Positions 52,817-63,893 of a DNA stretch of 64,000 nucleotides are shown piece by piece. The stretch covers positions 1,922,001 to 1,986,000 of the forward strand of contig BLLK01000069.1 in NCBI GenBank assembly GCA_021927905.1, in the 5' to 3' direction. The position numbers were made by a program, and so were the translations under genes. The stretch's first letter is position 1. Every line of letters starts with the position of its first letter. The notes below the pieces were generated by a model. That model was not told the DNA's origin, did not search any database, and saw nothing but the letters and a program-made list of their open reading frames with translations. Source of the DNA: Chaetoceros tenuissimus. Lineage: Eukaryota; Bacillariophyta; Thalassiosirophyceae; Chaetocerotales; Chaetocerotaceae.

Positions 52817-55125
52817 TTATGTGTGAGCATCCAAGAAAAGAAGCTCCTTGTAAGTTGCAAGAGTCCACAACTCAGCAGGAACAACTTCTTCTGCTGCGTC
52901 ACAAACCTTACGGAGCTCTGGCATAGTATCAAGTCTCAAAACGCGAGCAAGCTTTGCCTTTTCGTAAGCTCCCTCAGTGTCATGAATCTCCTTAAGTGCA
53001 GATTTGAGGGTCTGCACTGCGTTCTCAAGTGCTTTGAGTGGTCCAACTCCTGCCTTCTTCACCGATGGGATAACATGCTGATTGACCATATCAATGAATG
53101 CACCAGCCTCGATCTCAACTGTTCCAGTGTAATGATCTAGAAGACATTCTTCTCTTGCCAAAGTCTCATCTTTGCCCATAACCTTCATGTCCTCGAAGAA
53201 TTTGATGTTCTTTTCATCAGAAAGACGGTGAATTGCCTCTACACCGGAATCGATACGCCAAACACCATTCTCGGTGAGCATCTCCTGGTTCTTTACATCA
53301 TATCCATTTCCATTGAAAATAACCTTCCAGTGCTTCTTAAGTGCTTCACGAGCAATTTCAATTGCGTCCTCTCCAGCTTCAATACGGTCAGCAAATTCAG
53401 CAAATTTCTCAGCACACATAGCGGAAAGAACAGTGTTTACCATGGATACGTTCTGAGAAGACCCTACAGCACGGAACTCAAAACGTGCTCCTCCGTATGG
53501 GAATGGAGAAGTACGGTTACGATCCTCAGCTGGTACCTTGAATGGTACAACCTGCTTTACTCCAATGTCAAGATCCTTCTTGTTTGGAACATATGGGTCA
53601 GTCTTTCCCTCCTTAAATGCTTCAAGATATGCAGTCATATCCTCTCCGAGGTATGTGGAAATGATTGCAGGAGGAGCCTCCATACATCCTAGACGGAAGT
53701 CGTTTCCAGGAGATGCAATAGCCATACGCATCAAATCTCCGTGCTCGTCAATAGCTGCAACAACAGCTGCCATGATGATAGGGAACGCCATTTCATTTCC
53801 AGTAGCTTTGCTGATTGGTCCAGGAAGGAAAAGTGGAATATCATTTCCAGTAGAAATGGACCAGTTATTGTGTTTTCCACTTCCGTTGATTCCCTCAAAT
53901 GGCTTCTCTTGCAACAATGCAGCAAGCCCGTGCTTAGCAGCAATTTCTTCGATAAGCTGCATTACTAGAAGGTTCTGATCAATCTGAACAGAGTTTACAC
54001 CATACTCTGGAGCAAACTCATACTGATTTGGTGCTACCTCACGATGACGAGTTCTCAAAGGAATTCCCATCTTTTTGTAGAAAATGTTAGAGACATGAAA
54101 AATTGAGGAAATAAATAATATAAACTTAGTGAATGAACACACCTTGAAACATTCGTGCTGGATCTCTTTCATGCACGCCAATGCAGGAGTAGAATGAGAC
54201 AAAGGTCCCATGTAGTGATCGCACATTTCTTGGTCACGTGGTGGCATTTTTCCCATGACAGTTCTACCAGTGTACTGAAGATCAGGTCTGCGGAAGTATT
54301 GATCACGAGGAATAAGGAAAATTTCCTGCTCAAGTCCAATGTTAGCCTTTAATCCAAACTTTTCAGCACTTTCGTATCCAAGGCACTTGAGGAGACGACT
54401 TCCATGTGCGCTCATTGCATCGTTAGCACGCAAAAGAGGAGTCTTCTCATCCAATGCCATACCGTAGTAACTAACGAAAATGGAAGGAATAAAAATGGTA
54501 TCTCCACGAAGGAAGATTGGAGATGAAGTATCGATAGCAAGGTATCCTCCTGCAGTGTGGGTTGCACGAAGCCCTCCATTTGGATAGGAAGATCCATCAG
54601 TCTCTCCCTTTACAAGGTCTCCTCCATCAAAATCGAACTTGAGATCGTTGGTCTTGTGGTCAAACTTGACCATCATGTTGTACACTTGTCCAGATTGACC
54701 ATGACGGAACCCAGAACTTGCAAGTGGTTGGAACCAGTGACAATAAGTGGTTGCACCGTGCTCTACAGCCCTATCATTGGAGGAAAAGGTTTGAGAAAAA
54801 GATCCACGATTCATTTGTGTAAATGTTTGATGTTCATAGTTTCAAAGAAACTTCAACAATGTGCCTATTCATAGAAACACAAGCCTTCTGAAACTTACCA
54901 GTCGAGAACTGCAGCTGCAATAGTATCTGGGCACTCAGTAACCCACTTTGGATTCTTCAAAGTAGCTACACTTGCTCCCTGCTTTCTGAGATACTTGTCT
55001 GCAACACGTCCTGCAAAGCAATGCTTTCCGTATCCCTCAAATCCAGGTACAGCATACGGATCCGGCTCAGATGGCTTAGCCGCACTCACTGATCGGGAAG
55101 AGGTCTTTCTTTGGTTGAATACCAT
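52817..55125 (-). CDS. Glutamine synthetase type III
   Basis: Three exons, 55125-54899, 54770-54143 and 54070-52817, with introns of 128 and 72 bp; 702 residues, the usual GSIII size. Makes glutamine from glutamate, ammonium and ATP. Signs: PKWVTECPDT, DWAVEHGATTYCHWFQPLAS (restored across intron 1), GGLRATHTAGGYLA, MGIPLRTRHREVAPNQYEFA (restored across intron 2), EGINGSGKHNNWSIST and SSQNVSMVNTVLSA. In diatoms GSIII is generally the cytosolic form beside plastid GSII; no targeting peptide is evident. Intron 2 is a multiple of three with no stop, so unspliced mRNA would encode a protein with 24 extra residues in the active-site region. Confidence 0.93.
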
Positions 55126-55707
55126 TGTAAATTGTTTTTGGTGAATTTATGAAAGAGAAGCGAGGAAAGGTTGATTCTTCTTGTTTGCATTCTTCATAAA
55201 TATCTTTTGACATTTGTTGGATCCAAAGAACAAATTCCTTAATTCTTCGAGATAAGTTCCGAACTAAATCTGGGAACTATTATTTTAGGTCCGTTGGGTG
55301 ATCAAGAGACGATGTCATGTATGTGTCCATGTGCACCTCCCCTGCCTTTCTTGCTAATCGGTTGGTGAATTGGATTCATAACCTGCGCTTTCTACCAAGT
55401 TGGATGAGTTGTTCCCGTATTACTCTAACTCAAAATTACATTTGAAATCTCTTTTTTTTATAAAACCTTTACTTTATTGATATGAATAAATATTGAGCAA
55501 TAAATGCTTTAAATCCTTCCTACACTCTTTTAATGATTAGTACTTGGATGAAATGAGTGATCAAATTGCTCAATTTACTACTTCGAAAGTTGAAATCTCG
55601 AAACCAAACAATGATTCTAGACTAAGCTCAATTCTCTTTTACTTGATATTAAAATACTTTAGTAACTATAAAGTCGCAATAAATAATAGTCCTGCTAAAT
55701 TGAAAAC
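55126..55707. other. Spacer, 582 bp
   Basis: Promoter of the glutamine synthetase gene and 3' flank of the Utp21 gene. Very AT-rich in the second half; no feature recognised. Confidence 0.5.
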
Positions 55708-58700
55708 CTACACCATTCTAGAGAAATGACGAAGTAAGCACAAGGTTTCTTGCATCTTATTTTTCAAGGATGCAGTTGATGCGTCATGGGTTTCTTTCAA
55801 CTGTTTTATTGTATGCAACAGTTCCAACCGCAATGCATCTTCATGCTCTGGTCTATCAAGCAAGTCCTTGTCAGTAGAATCGTCAACTCCTGCGATAGTT
55901 GTTGAATGTATATGTAGAAAACGGTGCAAGTAAGCATTGATTACCTCGTAGCTTCGTCGTGATGAACAAGCTTGAAGTAACCACTTGGAGCAGAGATGCA
56001 ATAAATGTAGTCCTTCGTCTAAATCATGCATTCCATGGCATAAGGAGGAGAATGCAACATCAATTGCAGATGGACCCATACTTGCCAAATGCTCAGTCAC
56101 CAATTCGTAATCGTTCGATGATGAACATTTTTCCAACAATGTTGCAAGATCTGATCGAAAATGTTTAATCTTTGTTTTCTTTGTTGGTTTGTCAAAGTTT
56201 GCACTGACAGGCATTTCTTCATCATTTTCCTCGCCATTCTTTCTTTTTTCCTCACGTTGTGGAGCGGATTTTTCTTGACCATCGTCGTCGACCCATGCGG
56301 CTTCCCATTCTTCGTCATCATTCTTTGCAATTTTTGATGTCTCGTTTTGAGTGGAAGGCTCAGTAGCACCCATACTTTCTCCTGCTCTCCACTGAAGAAA
56401 GAAAGGAGCAGATACAGGTTTTTTCGGTGCTTCAGTTGGCTTATTTCTTTCTTTTACCAACTCAAGATGGAACAGATTTTTCCAATGAGCAGCAGGTAAT
56501 CCACTAAGAGTAATGAGACCTTCGCTCTTTGGTACCACTGCTTCATCATTGTCGTCAGCTGATCCCTTCTCTATAGTCTTTGTGAAAGATGAAGATAAGA
56601 ATTTGTTCTTATCACTTGCAGCCCTTTTAACAATCGCGGATTCATCCTCATCCTCTGCCACAGCTGCAGGCTCGTCCATTTGAAATGGTTTTGAAGGTGG
56701 CTCAGCTCCATTGAGGTGGACAGTTTGGAAGAAAGATCGATCGCACCATAGACTAATTCCTAATCTTCCTTGATGTGCGGTAGCAAGAAATTCTCCTGTC
56801 GTACTCAATGTCAATGCAGTTGGAGCACTAGCAAAGGTCATCCAGTCCACACACGTATTAGTTGGTACGTCCCAGACACGTACTGTACCATCCAGCGATG
56901 CAGTATAGAGGTTTCTTCCATCTGGGCCAAAAGCTACGTCAGAGATTGGACCATTGTGTCTGGTTGATGATCCTTCTGTACTAAACTTTCTGACTACGTT
57001 GAGGGATGAACAATCAAAAAGAACTACACTGTAATCTTCTAGGGCAATTGCGAGAAGATTTGAGTCTCTTGCATGCACAAGTTTTGTAGCTGGAGCTGAC
57101 AAATGAATTGGGCTCTTTCTATGTGGAGCATGGGTGGCGAATGACCAAAGAATAAGTTTCCCGTCCGAACCAGCAGAAACCAAAGTTTTGTTCAAGGCAT
57201 CTACTGCTAGACCAACTACAGCAGCATCAATGTGACGAGCCATTTGAAGTTTACTCTTCATTATTGCTTGTGCCTCTAAAACACTACTATCCTTTTCCTT
57301 CTCGTTGTGTAACTTATGAACCTTGAAAGTTCTCTCAAGCATTTTTGTTGTTCTATTGATATTTCCGGCCATTTTCTCACCTTTCTTTCCTTTCTTGGAG
57401 TCAGTTGCATCTCGTGGGAACGAACCTCTAGGCATACCACTTTGCACATTATACTTATAGATGACACCTCCTTTTGTTCCAACAACTGCAAAGTTGCCGC
57501 AAGAACTCATGGCAACTGCAGTTGCATGTGCAGTTTTCGGTGGCTGTGCCTTCATTGCACTCACATTCCATTCTTCTTGCCTAAGAACTGGGCCAGATTG
57601 TGACTTTTTTTTTGTACTCCAGACGTATGCTATAGCATGGTCTTGGTGAATTGTAACTAGATCTCCCCACTCTCTCGTCTTCGCCTCGCATGACGCCATG
57701 GCTGTGATTGGTTTCAAAAGTAGATCAGCTTTTCCTCCTTCTAAGCCAAGTTCTTTCGCTCGTTTCTCCAATCCTTTGCCTTGGCCATACTCTCTATCAA
57801 GAACGGAGCGTGCAGTACTGAAGACACGCAAACTATTATCACCCTTCCCTCCACAACTTAAGACCTGGCAGGAAGCAGCATCAGTACCATCAGACATCGA
57901 AGCTAGAACAGTACCGTTACTAGAATGCTGATACTGAATCACTGTTGGTGGCGCAACATGTCCAACTCTTTGCTTCAAAATTCTTCCAGTGTGATTTGGA
58001 TTATCAAAAATGTGCATAATCAGACTATTTGACTTGATTCCTGATGATAAAAGCAGTGGTTCTTGAGGAAGATATTTGAGTTCTGCAACTCCTCCCCTAT
58101 GTGCTGCATCCATTTGACATAATAGAGTCCTTCTTCCGTCCTTGTTTGATGTAAATTCATCGTCGCTGTCATCATCGTTCGATTTAGGTGTCAAATCCCA
58201 CACGGATATGTTACCATTCATTTGGCCCACTGCCATTGGTGCAATACCATGCTCCAGAGCAAGGGCATCTGTACGGAATGACAAACTTGTAATTTCAGCT
58301 TTACCTTTGTTTCTAGTTGATTTCGAAACCTTGTGATTCAAAGTAAACAATTTGACGTCCATTCTAATATTGACGAGATGTACCATTCCTGATCTTGTTC
58401 CTATAGCAACGGTATCAACTGCTGGACTCTGCTCGATAGCAGTAATCTTCGAATCATCTTCATTTTGTAAACACAGAAACCTGTGAATGACTTTTCCTGA
58501 TCGAATGTTCAATAAAATCATCTCTCCATTATTGCCACCTATGAGTATCTTGTTGAGGTATGTGTGTGGATGAATTGCAATGGATGGGGTGAAAGTTGCA
58601 ACAGAACTCAAAGGAATACGCTTTTGAATGATAATCTTCCTCCTTGATGCCACAACTATTACAACTTCCCCGTTATAATTTGTTTCTTCCGTGGACTCGT

Positions 58701-59490
58701 CATCGCTTTCACTTTCTTCACTCGACATGTCATCGTCAGATTCGGAATCACTGTCATCACTATCATCTCCAACTATTTCTTCTTCTTCAGACATGGTCTC
58801 AAAAGAGTTCTTTGCACAAATAAACGCGAGGACAAGAGAATTCTCCATTCTAACCTCTCCCTTCTCTTCCATTTCTTCATCACTATCGTCAAATGTGTCG
58901 TCATCATTATCTTTTTCAACTTCTACTGGAAATTTGCTTTTTCCCAAATTGACAACATTGACAATACCCCAACTAGAATTCTTTACAATGTTCTTAAAAT
59001 CTATGACTTTTGTTCTTTTGTAAAGAGATGCATGACTTGCACTCCATCGACCTTTATAACCATGAGTAGCAACAGTTATGCCAAGACTTGATTCTGAGAC
59101 GGCATAATGCAGCCTTTCACCAGCTGAGGATATGCCAATCTTTTCTTCGTTTGTTTGTTTTCGTGTTCCTTGTAGACAATCAGAAACAAGGACTGGTTTG
59201 ATTGTATCACATTTGTAAATTACAAATCTTTCCTGAAGAGGCATCGTGATAAATCTATCAAGATGAGAGGTACCATTGGACAAAGTAAACGGCTGCGATG
59301 TTGAAATTAATCCAATTGTCCTGTGTGGCTGAAACAAAATTGACCCTTCAGTAGGATTCAACACATCATCTACTGGTACAGAAGAATCCTCTATCTTTGC
59401 TTCGATTTCGTTCGACTCTGGTGACGATGGTGGCTCTGATGGCCTAGTGGAACTCGATTTTTCGCTGTCCGAAGCTTCAGAATCAGACAT
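55708..59490 (-). CDS. UTP21: Utp21/WDR36-like U3 snoRNP WD40 protein
   Basis: 1,260 residues in one exon. Two WD40 propellers fill most of the length (GLISTSQPFTL, then units such as ILIGGNNGEMILLNIRSGK, NGNISVWDLTP, LVSAGSDGKLILWSF, LYTASLDGTVRVWDVPTN). From about residue 1000 a Utp21-specific region follows (ITLSGLPAAHWKNLFHLELV), then a C-terminal helical domain (FRSDLATLLEKCSSSNDYEL, MGPSAIDVAFSSL, KWLLQACSSRRSYEVINAYL). The protein is part of the UTP-B module of the small-subunit processome in the nucleolus. Long acidic inserts (DDDDTFDDSDEEMEE; DDSDDSDSESDDDMSSEES) interrupt propeller 1 and are larger than in yeast (939 residues there). Confidence 0.9.
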   Translation of the reverse strand: MSDSEASDSEKSSSTRPSEPPSSPESNEIEAKIEDSSVPVDDVLNPTEGSILFQPHRTIGLISTSQPFTLSNGTSHLDRFITMPLQERFVIYKCDTIKPVLVSDCLQGTRKQTNEEKIGISSAGERLHYAVSESSLGITVATHGYKGRWSASHASLYKRTKVIDFKNIVKNSSWGIVNVVNLGKSKFPVEVEKDNDDDTFDDSDEEMEEKGEVRMENSLVLAFICAKNSFETMSEEEEIVGDDSDDSDSESDDDMSSEESESDDESTEETNYNGEVVIVVASRRKIIIQKRIPLSSVATFTPSIAIHPHTYLNKILIGGNNGEMILLNIRSGKVIHRFLCLQNEDDSKITAIEQSPAVDTVAIGTRSGMVHLVNIRMDVKLFTLNHKVSKSTRNKGKAEITSLSFRTDALALEHGIAPMAVGQMNGNISVWDLTPKSNDDDSDDEFTSNKDGRRTLLCQMDAAHRGGVAELKYLPQEPLLLSSGIKSNSLIMHIFDNPNHTGRILKQRVGHVAPPTVIQYQHSSNGTVLASMSDGTDAASCQVLSCGGKGDNSLRVFSTARSVLDREYGQGKGLEKRAKELGLEGGKADLLLKPITAMASCEAKTREWGDLVTIHQDHAIAYVWSTKKKSQSGPVLRQEEWNVSAMKAQPPKTAHATAVAMSSCGNFAVVGTKGGVIYKYNVQSGMPRGSFPRDATDSKKGKKGEKMAGNINRTTKMLERTFKVHKLHNEKEKDSSVLEAQAIMKSKLQMARHIDAAVVGLAVDALNKTLVSAGSDGKLILWSFATHAPHRKSPIHLSAPATKLVHARDSNLLAIALEDYSVVLFDCSSLNVVRKFSTEGSSTRHNGPISDVAFGPDGRNLYTASLDGTVRVWDVPTNTCVDWMTFASAPTALTLSTTGEFLATAHQGRLGISLWCDRSFFQTVHLNGAEPPSKPFQMDEPAAVAEDEDESAIVKRAASDKNKFLSSSFTKTIEKGSADDNDEAVVPKSEGLITLSGLPAAHWKNLFHLELVKERNKPTEAPKKPVSAPFFLQWRAGESMGATEPSTQNETSKIAKNDDEEWEAAWVDDDGQEKSAPQREEKRKNGEENDEEMPVSANFDKPTKKTKIKHFRSDLATLLEKCSSSNDYELVTEHLASMGPSAIDVAFSSLCHGMHDLDEGLHLLHLCSKWLLQACSSRRSYEVINAYLHRFLHIHSTTIAGVDDSTDKDLLDRPEHEDALRLELLHTIKQLKETHDASTASLKNKMQETLCLLRHFSRMV

Positions 59491-59946
59491 ATTTGCAGTT
59501 TTCCTATATTTATTGCTGATATTGAACCTTTCTTGAATGATTAAATACAGTAAATATGCAACAATTCAATACGTAGAGAAGAATAGAAGAATGAGATGTA
59601 AATTGAGGCAATTTCCAATTAGTTTTCGTGGCCACGATGCGTCTTTTGTCCGACAGGGATAAATATCAGTACAAATTTGATGCCAAGCCTATCATGAATG
59701 CACATTAGTGAAAGTAGATTGCCTTTGACCTGAAATATTGTTCCAAGACTTTTTTAATGATTCATTCAAAATAATCAGATTCTGAACATACACATCATTG
59801 GGTATTTCTGTACAATATAATTTATTTTAAAATACTATAATGATAATATGTTATTTCTAAAACATAATTCTAAGTAATTTTATCTAATTCTCTCTATCCT
59901 CTCTTCACCACTCGACATGCAAACTTCTTGTGATTAGAATTAATGT
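59491..59946. other. Spacer, 456 bp
   Basis: Promoter of the Utp21 gene and 3' flank of the PGK gene. AT-rich; nothing recognised. Confidence 0.5.
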
Positions 59947-61173
59947 TTACATAATAATGCAAGATTTTTTATCTTTGTCATCAAGAGCAGCAACTCCAGG
60001 AAGTACCTTACCCTCAAGAAGTTCAAGGGATGCTCCTCCTCCGGTAGAGATGTGGGACATCTTGGAAGCCTTTCCAGACTGTTCGCATGCCGCAACGGAG
60101 TCTCCACCTCCAATGATGGTGGTTGCTCCTCCGTCAGTCAAATCAGCAAGGATATCAACAATTCCGAATGTTCCCTTGTTGAACTTTTCAAACTCAAATA
60201 CTCCCATAGGTCCATTCATGATAACGGTCTTGCAGTCAGCAAGGAAAGCCTTTTGTTCTTCTGTAGATTTTGGTCCATTATCAAGACCCATCCATCCATC
60301 AGGAATTTCGTCAGAAGAAACAATCTTTGATTCTGCTGTAGCAGAGAATTCATTAGCAACAACAATGTCGGATGGAAGAAGAATTTCTTTTCCAAGCTTT
60401 TCTGCCTTTGCAAGAACTTCCTTAGCAGTATCAACAAAGTCGTCTTCGACTAGAGAAGTTCCAACAGAAAGACCCTTAGCCTTTAGAAAGGTAAATACCA
60501 TACCTCCTCCGATAATGATCTTGTCACACTTATCAAGTAGAGCTTCAAGAACTGTAATTTTCGAAGAAACTTTGGAGCCTCCAACAATAGCTGCCATTGG
60601 CTTCTTTCCACTAGAAACAGCACCATCAAGGTATTCCAATTCTTTTGCAAGGAGGAATCCAGATACAGCTGGTGATAAGTATTTCGTGACTCCTTCGGTA
60701 GAAGCATGAGCTCTATGAGCGGTTCCAAAAGCATCATTCACATATAGATCAAATGGAGCTGCGAGTTTCTCAACAAACTCAGGATCATTCTTGGTTTCCT
60801 CCTTGTAGAAACGAGTATTTTCAAGCATAATCACATCACCTTCCTTTGCCTCATTCACCATCTTTGCTACTTCATCCCCGATACAATCTGGTGCAAGAGG
60901 TACATCTTTTTCAAGGATTGCACCCATTCGCTCCGCACATGGTCCTAGAGAAAACTTATCTTCAGGTCCATCTTTAGGACGACCGAGATGGGAACAGACG
61001 GTAACAATAGCTCCCTTTTCAATTAGATACTTGATGGTAGGGATAGAAGCCTTGATTCTAGTATCATCTGTAATGGTCTTGCCATCAAGAGGTACATTCA
61101 AGTCGCAACGAATAAGTACCTTCTTTCCCTTGAGCTCCTTTTTAATATCTTTGACCGACTTTTTGAGGATCAT
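59947..61173 (-). CDS. PGK: Phosphoglycerate kinase with C-terminal CaaX box
   Basis: 408 residues in one exon, no targeting peptide, so cytosolic. Transfers phosphate between 1,3-bisphosphoglycerate and ADP in glycolysis. Motifs: [88 protein letters not shown] and [16 protein letters not shown]. The normal enzyme ends near LPGVAALDD; here nine residues are added, [13 protein letters not shown] at the very end is a textbook CaaX box with two lysines before it, predicting farnesylation and membrane attachment. A 2 x 29 bp repeat lies just upstream of the gene. A single methionine start at 61173 fits the family. Confidence 0.95.
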   Translation of the reverse strand: MILKKSVKDIKKELKGKKVLIRCDLNVPLDGKTITDDTRIKASIPTIKYLIEKGAIVTVCSHLGRPKDGPEDKFSLGPCAERMGAILEKDVPLAPDCIGDEVAKMVNEAKEGDVIMLENTRFYKEETKNDPEFVEKLAAPFDLYVNDAFGTAHRAHASTEGVTKYLSPAVSGFLLAKELEYLDGAVSSGKKPMAAIVGGSKVSSKITVLEALLDKCDKIIIGGGMVFTFLKAKGLSVGTSLVEDDFVDTAKEVLAKAEKLGKEILLPSDIVVANEFSATAESKIVSSDEIPDGWMGLDNGPKSTEEQKAFLADCKTVIMNGPMGVFEFEKFNKGTFGIVDILADLTDGGATTIIGGGDSVAACEQSGKASKMSHISTGGGASLELLEGKVLPGVAALDDKDKKSCIIM

Positions 61174-61573
61174 TTTGTTTCAGAATATATTTTATGAAGG
61201 AAGTCGAGAAGTGAATAAGTTCCGCTCTTTGTGAGATGATGTAATAAGTTCCGCTCTTTATGAAATGATGCAGTACCAAAACAACTTATCCAAAAGATTC
61301 TTCTTCTTTGGTGATGATGGATAGAGTTCTCATCTTTGATGTTGATGAGATGAAAAGGCAGACTTCAACGTACACTACAAAACGGCTATCCAGAGTAGCT
61401 GTTTAGAACCCTTCGCCAAAGCCACAAAACCCTGCCTTCAAATTTTGAACATTCATCAATCCTATCCTAAAATTCAATTACATCAATTTCACATCAGTGA
61501 TTACATGAGCATAGAGCTCCTAGTCCAAGACAAGAACTACAACTGAAACAAATATAAATCTAGTATACATATC
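61174..61573. other. Divergent spacer, 400 bp
   Basis: Promoters of PGK and Nup35. Contains the 29-bp tandem repeat at 61214-61271. Confidence 0.55.
61214..61271. repeat. Two 29-bp tandem units upstream of PGK
   Basis: Copies begin at 61214 and 61243 (aataagttccgctcttt, then a tgA-atgatg tail differing by two or three bases). They lie 41-98 bp upstream of the PGK start codon, probably in the leader or core promoter. Confidence 0.75.
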
Positions 61574-62839
61574 ATGTCCTCGTTTTCGTTTGGAACCGCG
61601 ACTGCGAATCCTCCTACTTCATCCTTTTCCTTTGGAGCACCATCACAAGATAAGGACAACCAACAACGCCAACAACAGTCGTCCAATTCCACTGGATCAA
61701 ACATTTATCAAAATTCTGCAGTCAACACTCCGCCAAATACAACTGGAGGTTTTGGTAACTCGGATTCTAATGTATTTCAGCAGAAGGTGGCATCGCCAAG
61801 AAATCTCATGAATACAAACACAAACCCGACAATGAACAGCAGCACAAATGAATCATCCAACTTGTTCGGTTCTTCTTCCGGTAAACCATTTTCATCCAGT
61901 CATCAAGATCATTCGTCACTTTTCGGAAGACCGACGATAAGCACTCAGCTTTCAACTCCGACATTTGGTCTCTCGAATAGCACATCTACACAAACAAATA
62001 CTTTCCTATCGCAATCAACTTCACTTGGTGGTGGACTTGCTTCCTCTGCATCTCTTGGACTGCGACAGAGAAATGTGGGCGAAGTCAATAGTCAGAATAG
62101 AGTACATATTCCAAAAAGATCCATGATGAGTATGACTACGGAGAAACAATTCAATTCTAAACCAGCAGCTTCTACAAATATCATGAATGACAAAGAGAAT
62201 CAACACATGAATATTCTCAACTCTTCGATTTCTACATCTCTTGTTGCGAAACCATCTACGGCTGGTCTTGGAAATAATATTTCTTCTTCTTCTGCTCATC
62301 TTCAGAGTATCAATTACAATCAATGGGTAGTACTTTATGGTTTTTCGACAATGGAGCAGTATACATTTATGCTTGAGAAATTTGACAAATTAGGAACTAT
62401 TACCAGGAAATATCCATCGACGGCTTTTGCATCCAATGATTCAGCGTTATCCTCGAATTGGGTATGTATTCAGTATGAGTCGGCATTGCAAGCTGACAAG
62501 GCAATGTGCCAAAATAGTTCTATTCTCAACATGATCGGTGGCAGTGATTCCTTTATTGTTGGGGTGATGAAGGTGGATGAAATTATTGCTAGAAAGTTGG
62601 GTCTCAAACAATTTTTGCACAATGGAGGTGAGGAGGAAAAGTCCAAGAAAACGTTCTTTGGAAAGAGGGATGAAGCTCGTCCACCAATTGGAATTTCTAC
62701 TAGTCTCAATGAAAAAGATGTGTTATTGAATGGAAATGATGTTGCTGATCGTAGACTTTTGGGACTCGATGGTACCAACACTGCTCCAAGACAAGGTAGT
62801 GTCTGCTACAAACTTTTGGCATGGGTTTATGGATGGTAA
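61574..62839 (+). CDS. NUP35: Nucleoporin Nup35/Nup53
   Basis: 421 residues in one exon. The N-terminal half has scattered FG motifs (SSFSFG twice, LFGSSS, LFGRP, TFGLS) in Ser/Thr/Asn/Gln-rich sequence, typical of disordered pore-facing regions. The MPPN/RRM-type domain is at about 245-335: NQWVVLYGFSTMEQYTFMLE, FDKLGTI, SSNWVCIQYESALQADKAM, MIGGSDSFIVGVMKV. The protein ends with KLLAWVYGW, an amphipathic helix as used by Nup35/53 to bind the pore membrane. It links inner-ring nucleoporins to the nuclear envelope. Shorter repeats than in yeast; otherwise complete. Confidence 0.9.
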   Translation: MSSFSFGTATANPPTSSFSFGAPSQDKDNQQRQQQSSNSTGSNIYQNSAVNTPPNTTGGFGNSDSNVFQQKVASPRNLMNTNTNPTMNSSTNESSNLFGSSSGKPFSSSHQDHSSLFGRPTISTQLSTPTFGLSNSTSTQTNTFLSQSTSLGGGLASSASLGLRQRNVGEVNSQNRVHIPKRSMMSMTTEKQFNSKPAASTNIMNDKENQHMNILNSSISTSLVAKPSTAGLGNNISSSSAHLQSINYNQWVVLYGFSTMEQYTFMLEKFDKLGTITRKYPSTAFASNDSALSSNWVCIQYESALQADKAMCQNSSILNMIGGSDSFIVGVMKVDEIIARKLGLKQFLHNGGEEEKSKKTFFGKRDEARPPIGISTSLNEKDVLLNGNDVADRRLLGLDGTNTAPRQGSVCYKLLAWVYGW

Positions 62840-63230
62840 ATAACTTTATTGTCTCGAAATTCCACTTCATCCTCCTCTTCGTTTGGTCTAGCTAGAAAAT
62901 CTATTCTAGTAGCATCTGCGAATTATTTCGAATTTAAAAGTCATTTCTCATGGAGAAAATATTTATACAGTATAAGTAATAAACACCTTCTTGCTATTCC
63001 ATTAATTATGATTTGATCCATTGAATTCAATGCTTTGATGCTCACAAAAAGAGTTCTCATACACGTATGCTCACTCTCACTCGTTAGTCGCATTTGTAAC
63101 TTTCTAGTAGTTGAAATAATTTTTTTTGTTGTTTTGTACAATGAAAATCTATTATTGAGCAAATCTAGAATATACCAATTTTCACTAATAGCAATGTGTA
63201 CCATCCACACATCTCATTTGTTTCAAATTT
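62840..63230. other. Convergent spacer, 391 bp
   Basis: 3' flanks of Nup35 and p23. AT-rich; no gene or repeat recognised. Confidence 0.5.
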
Positions 63231-63893
63231 TTACTCTAAATCTGGTAGATCATCCTCGTCATCAGAATCTGAATCTGCGTCATCTGCACCAATATCAGCA
63301 CCTGAAGGAGACATACCTCCCATCATTTGCTGTAAGGCTGCCATGTCAGGCATGCCGCCTTCGCCACCTCCCATTCCTGGCATACCTGGCATACCACCAG
63401 CTCCGCCTCCCATCATTTTCATCATTGCTTCCATATCCATTCCGCCCATGCCGCCCATTCCACCCATTCCGCCCATGCCGCCCATGCCGCCCATATCAGG
63501 ACCTCCAGCGCCGCCCATCATACCATCCATCCCAGTAGTATCGAAGCCCTCCTCTTCTTCATCTTCGTCAACGTATCTGTCCCAATCAATCTTCACTTGA
63601 TTCTTTTCCAAAAGTTTATCTTGCAACAATCTTGGCCAAAATACTTCATCATCCTCATCTTCCTTCTCTTCAACAATTTTCATAACATGCATTTGCACTG
63701 ATCTTGGATTAACCTTATATGTTGATCCTTCCGCCTTGGAATCGATAGGTTTAAAGAACTTGATATTTACTTCATATGGCTTTCCTTCAGAGGTTCCCTT
63801 GAAGTGAAGCTCTTCATCTGTCAAAGTTATAGTCTCATCCTTTACATCTGGAAGAGCGATGGTGATGAACAATGAATCAGAGCGTTGAGCCCA
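63231..63893 (-). CDS. p23 Hsp90 co-chaperone (5' exon not seen)
   Basis: The exon ends at an acceptor (CATGACAG, then TGG at 63893). Translation opens with [17 protein letters not shown], the CS-domain strand of p23, which normally follows a short exon with the start Met and H-P-x-x, lying beyond the right edge or hidden near it. Further p23 signs: [40 protein letters not shown] and [13 protein letters not shown]. After the CS domain comes a Gly/Met-rich tail (GGM repeats, MMKMMGGG) and an acidic end ([16 protein letters not shown]). It stabilises Hsp90 client complexes in the cytosol. GGM-rich tails are also known from plant p23. Confidence 0.88.
   Translation of the reverse strand, partial: WAQRSDSLFITIALPDVKDETITLTDEELHFKGTSEGKPYEVNIKFFKPIDSKAEGSTYKVNPRSVQMHVMKIVEEKEDEDDEVFWPRLLQDKLLEKNQVKIDWDRYVDEDEEEEGFDTTGMDGMMGGAGGPDMGGMGGMGGMGGMGGMGGMDMEAMMKMMGGGAGGMPGMPGMGGGEGGMPDMAALQQMMGGMSPSGADIGADDADSDSDDEDDLPDLE
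63441..63494 (-). repeat. Six 9-bp units encoding (MGG)n in p23
   Basis: Six near-perfect 9-bp units (tccgcccat/gccgcccat) inside the p23 coding region, encoding Gly-Gly-Met repeats. Length is likely to vary among strains. Confidence 0.85.
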
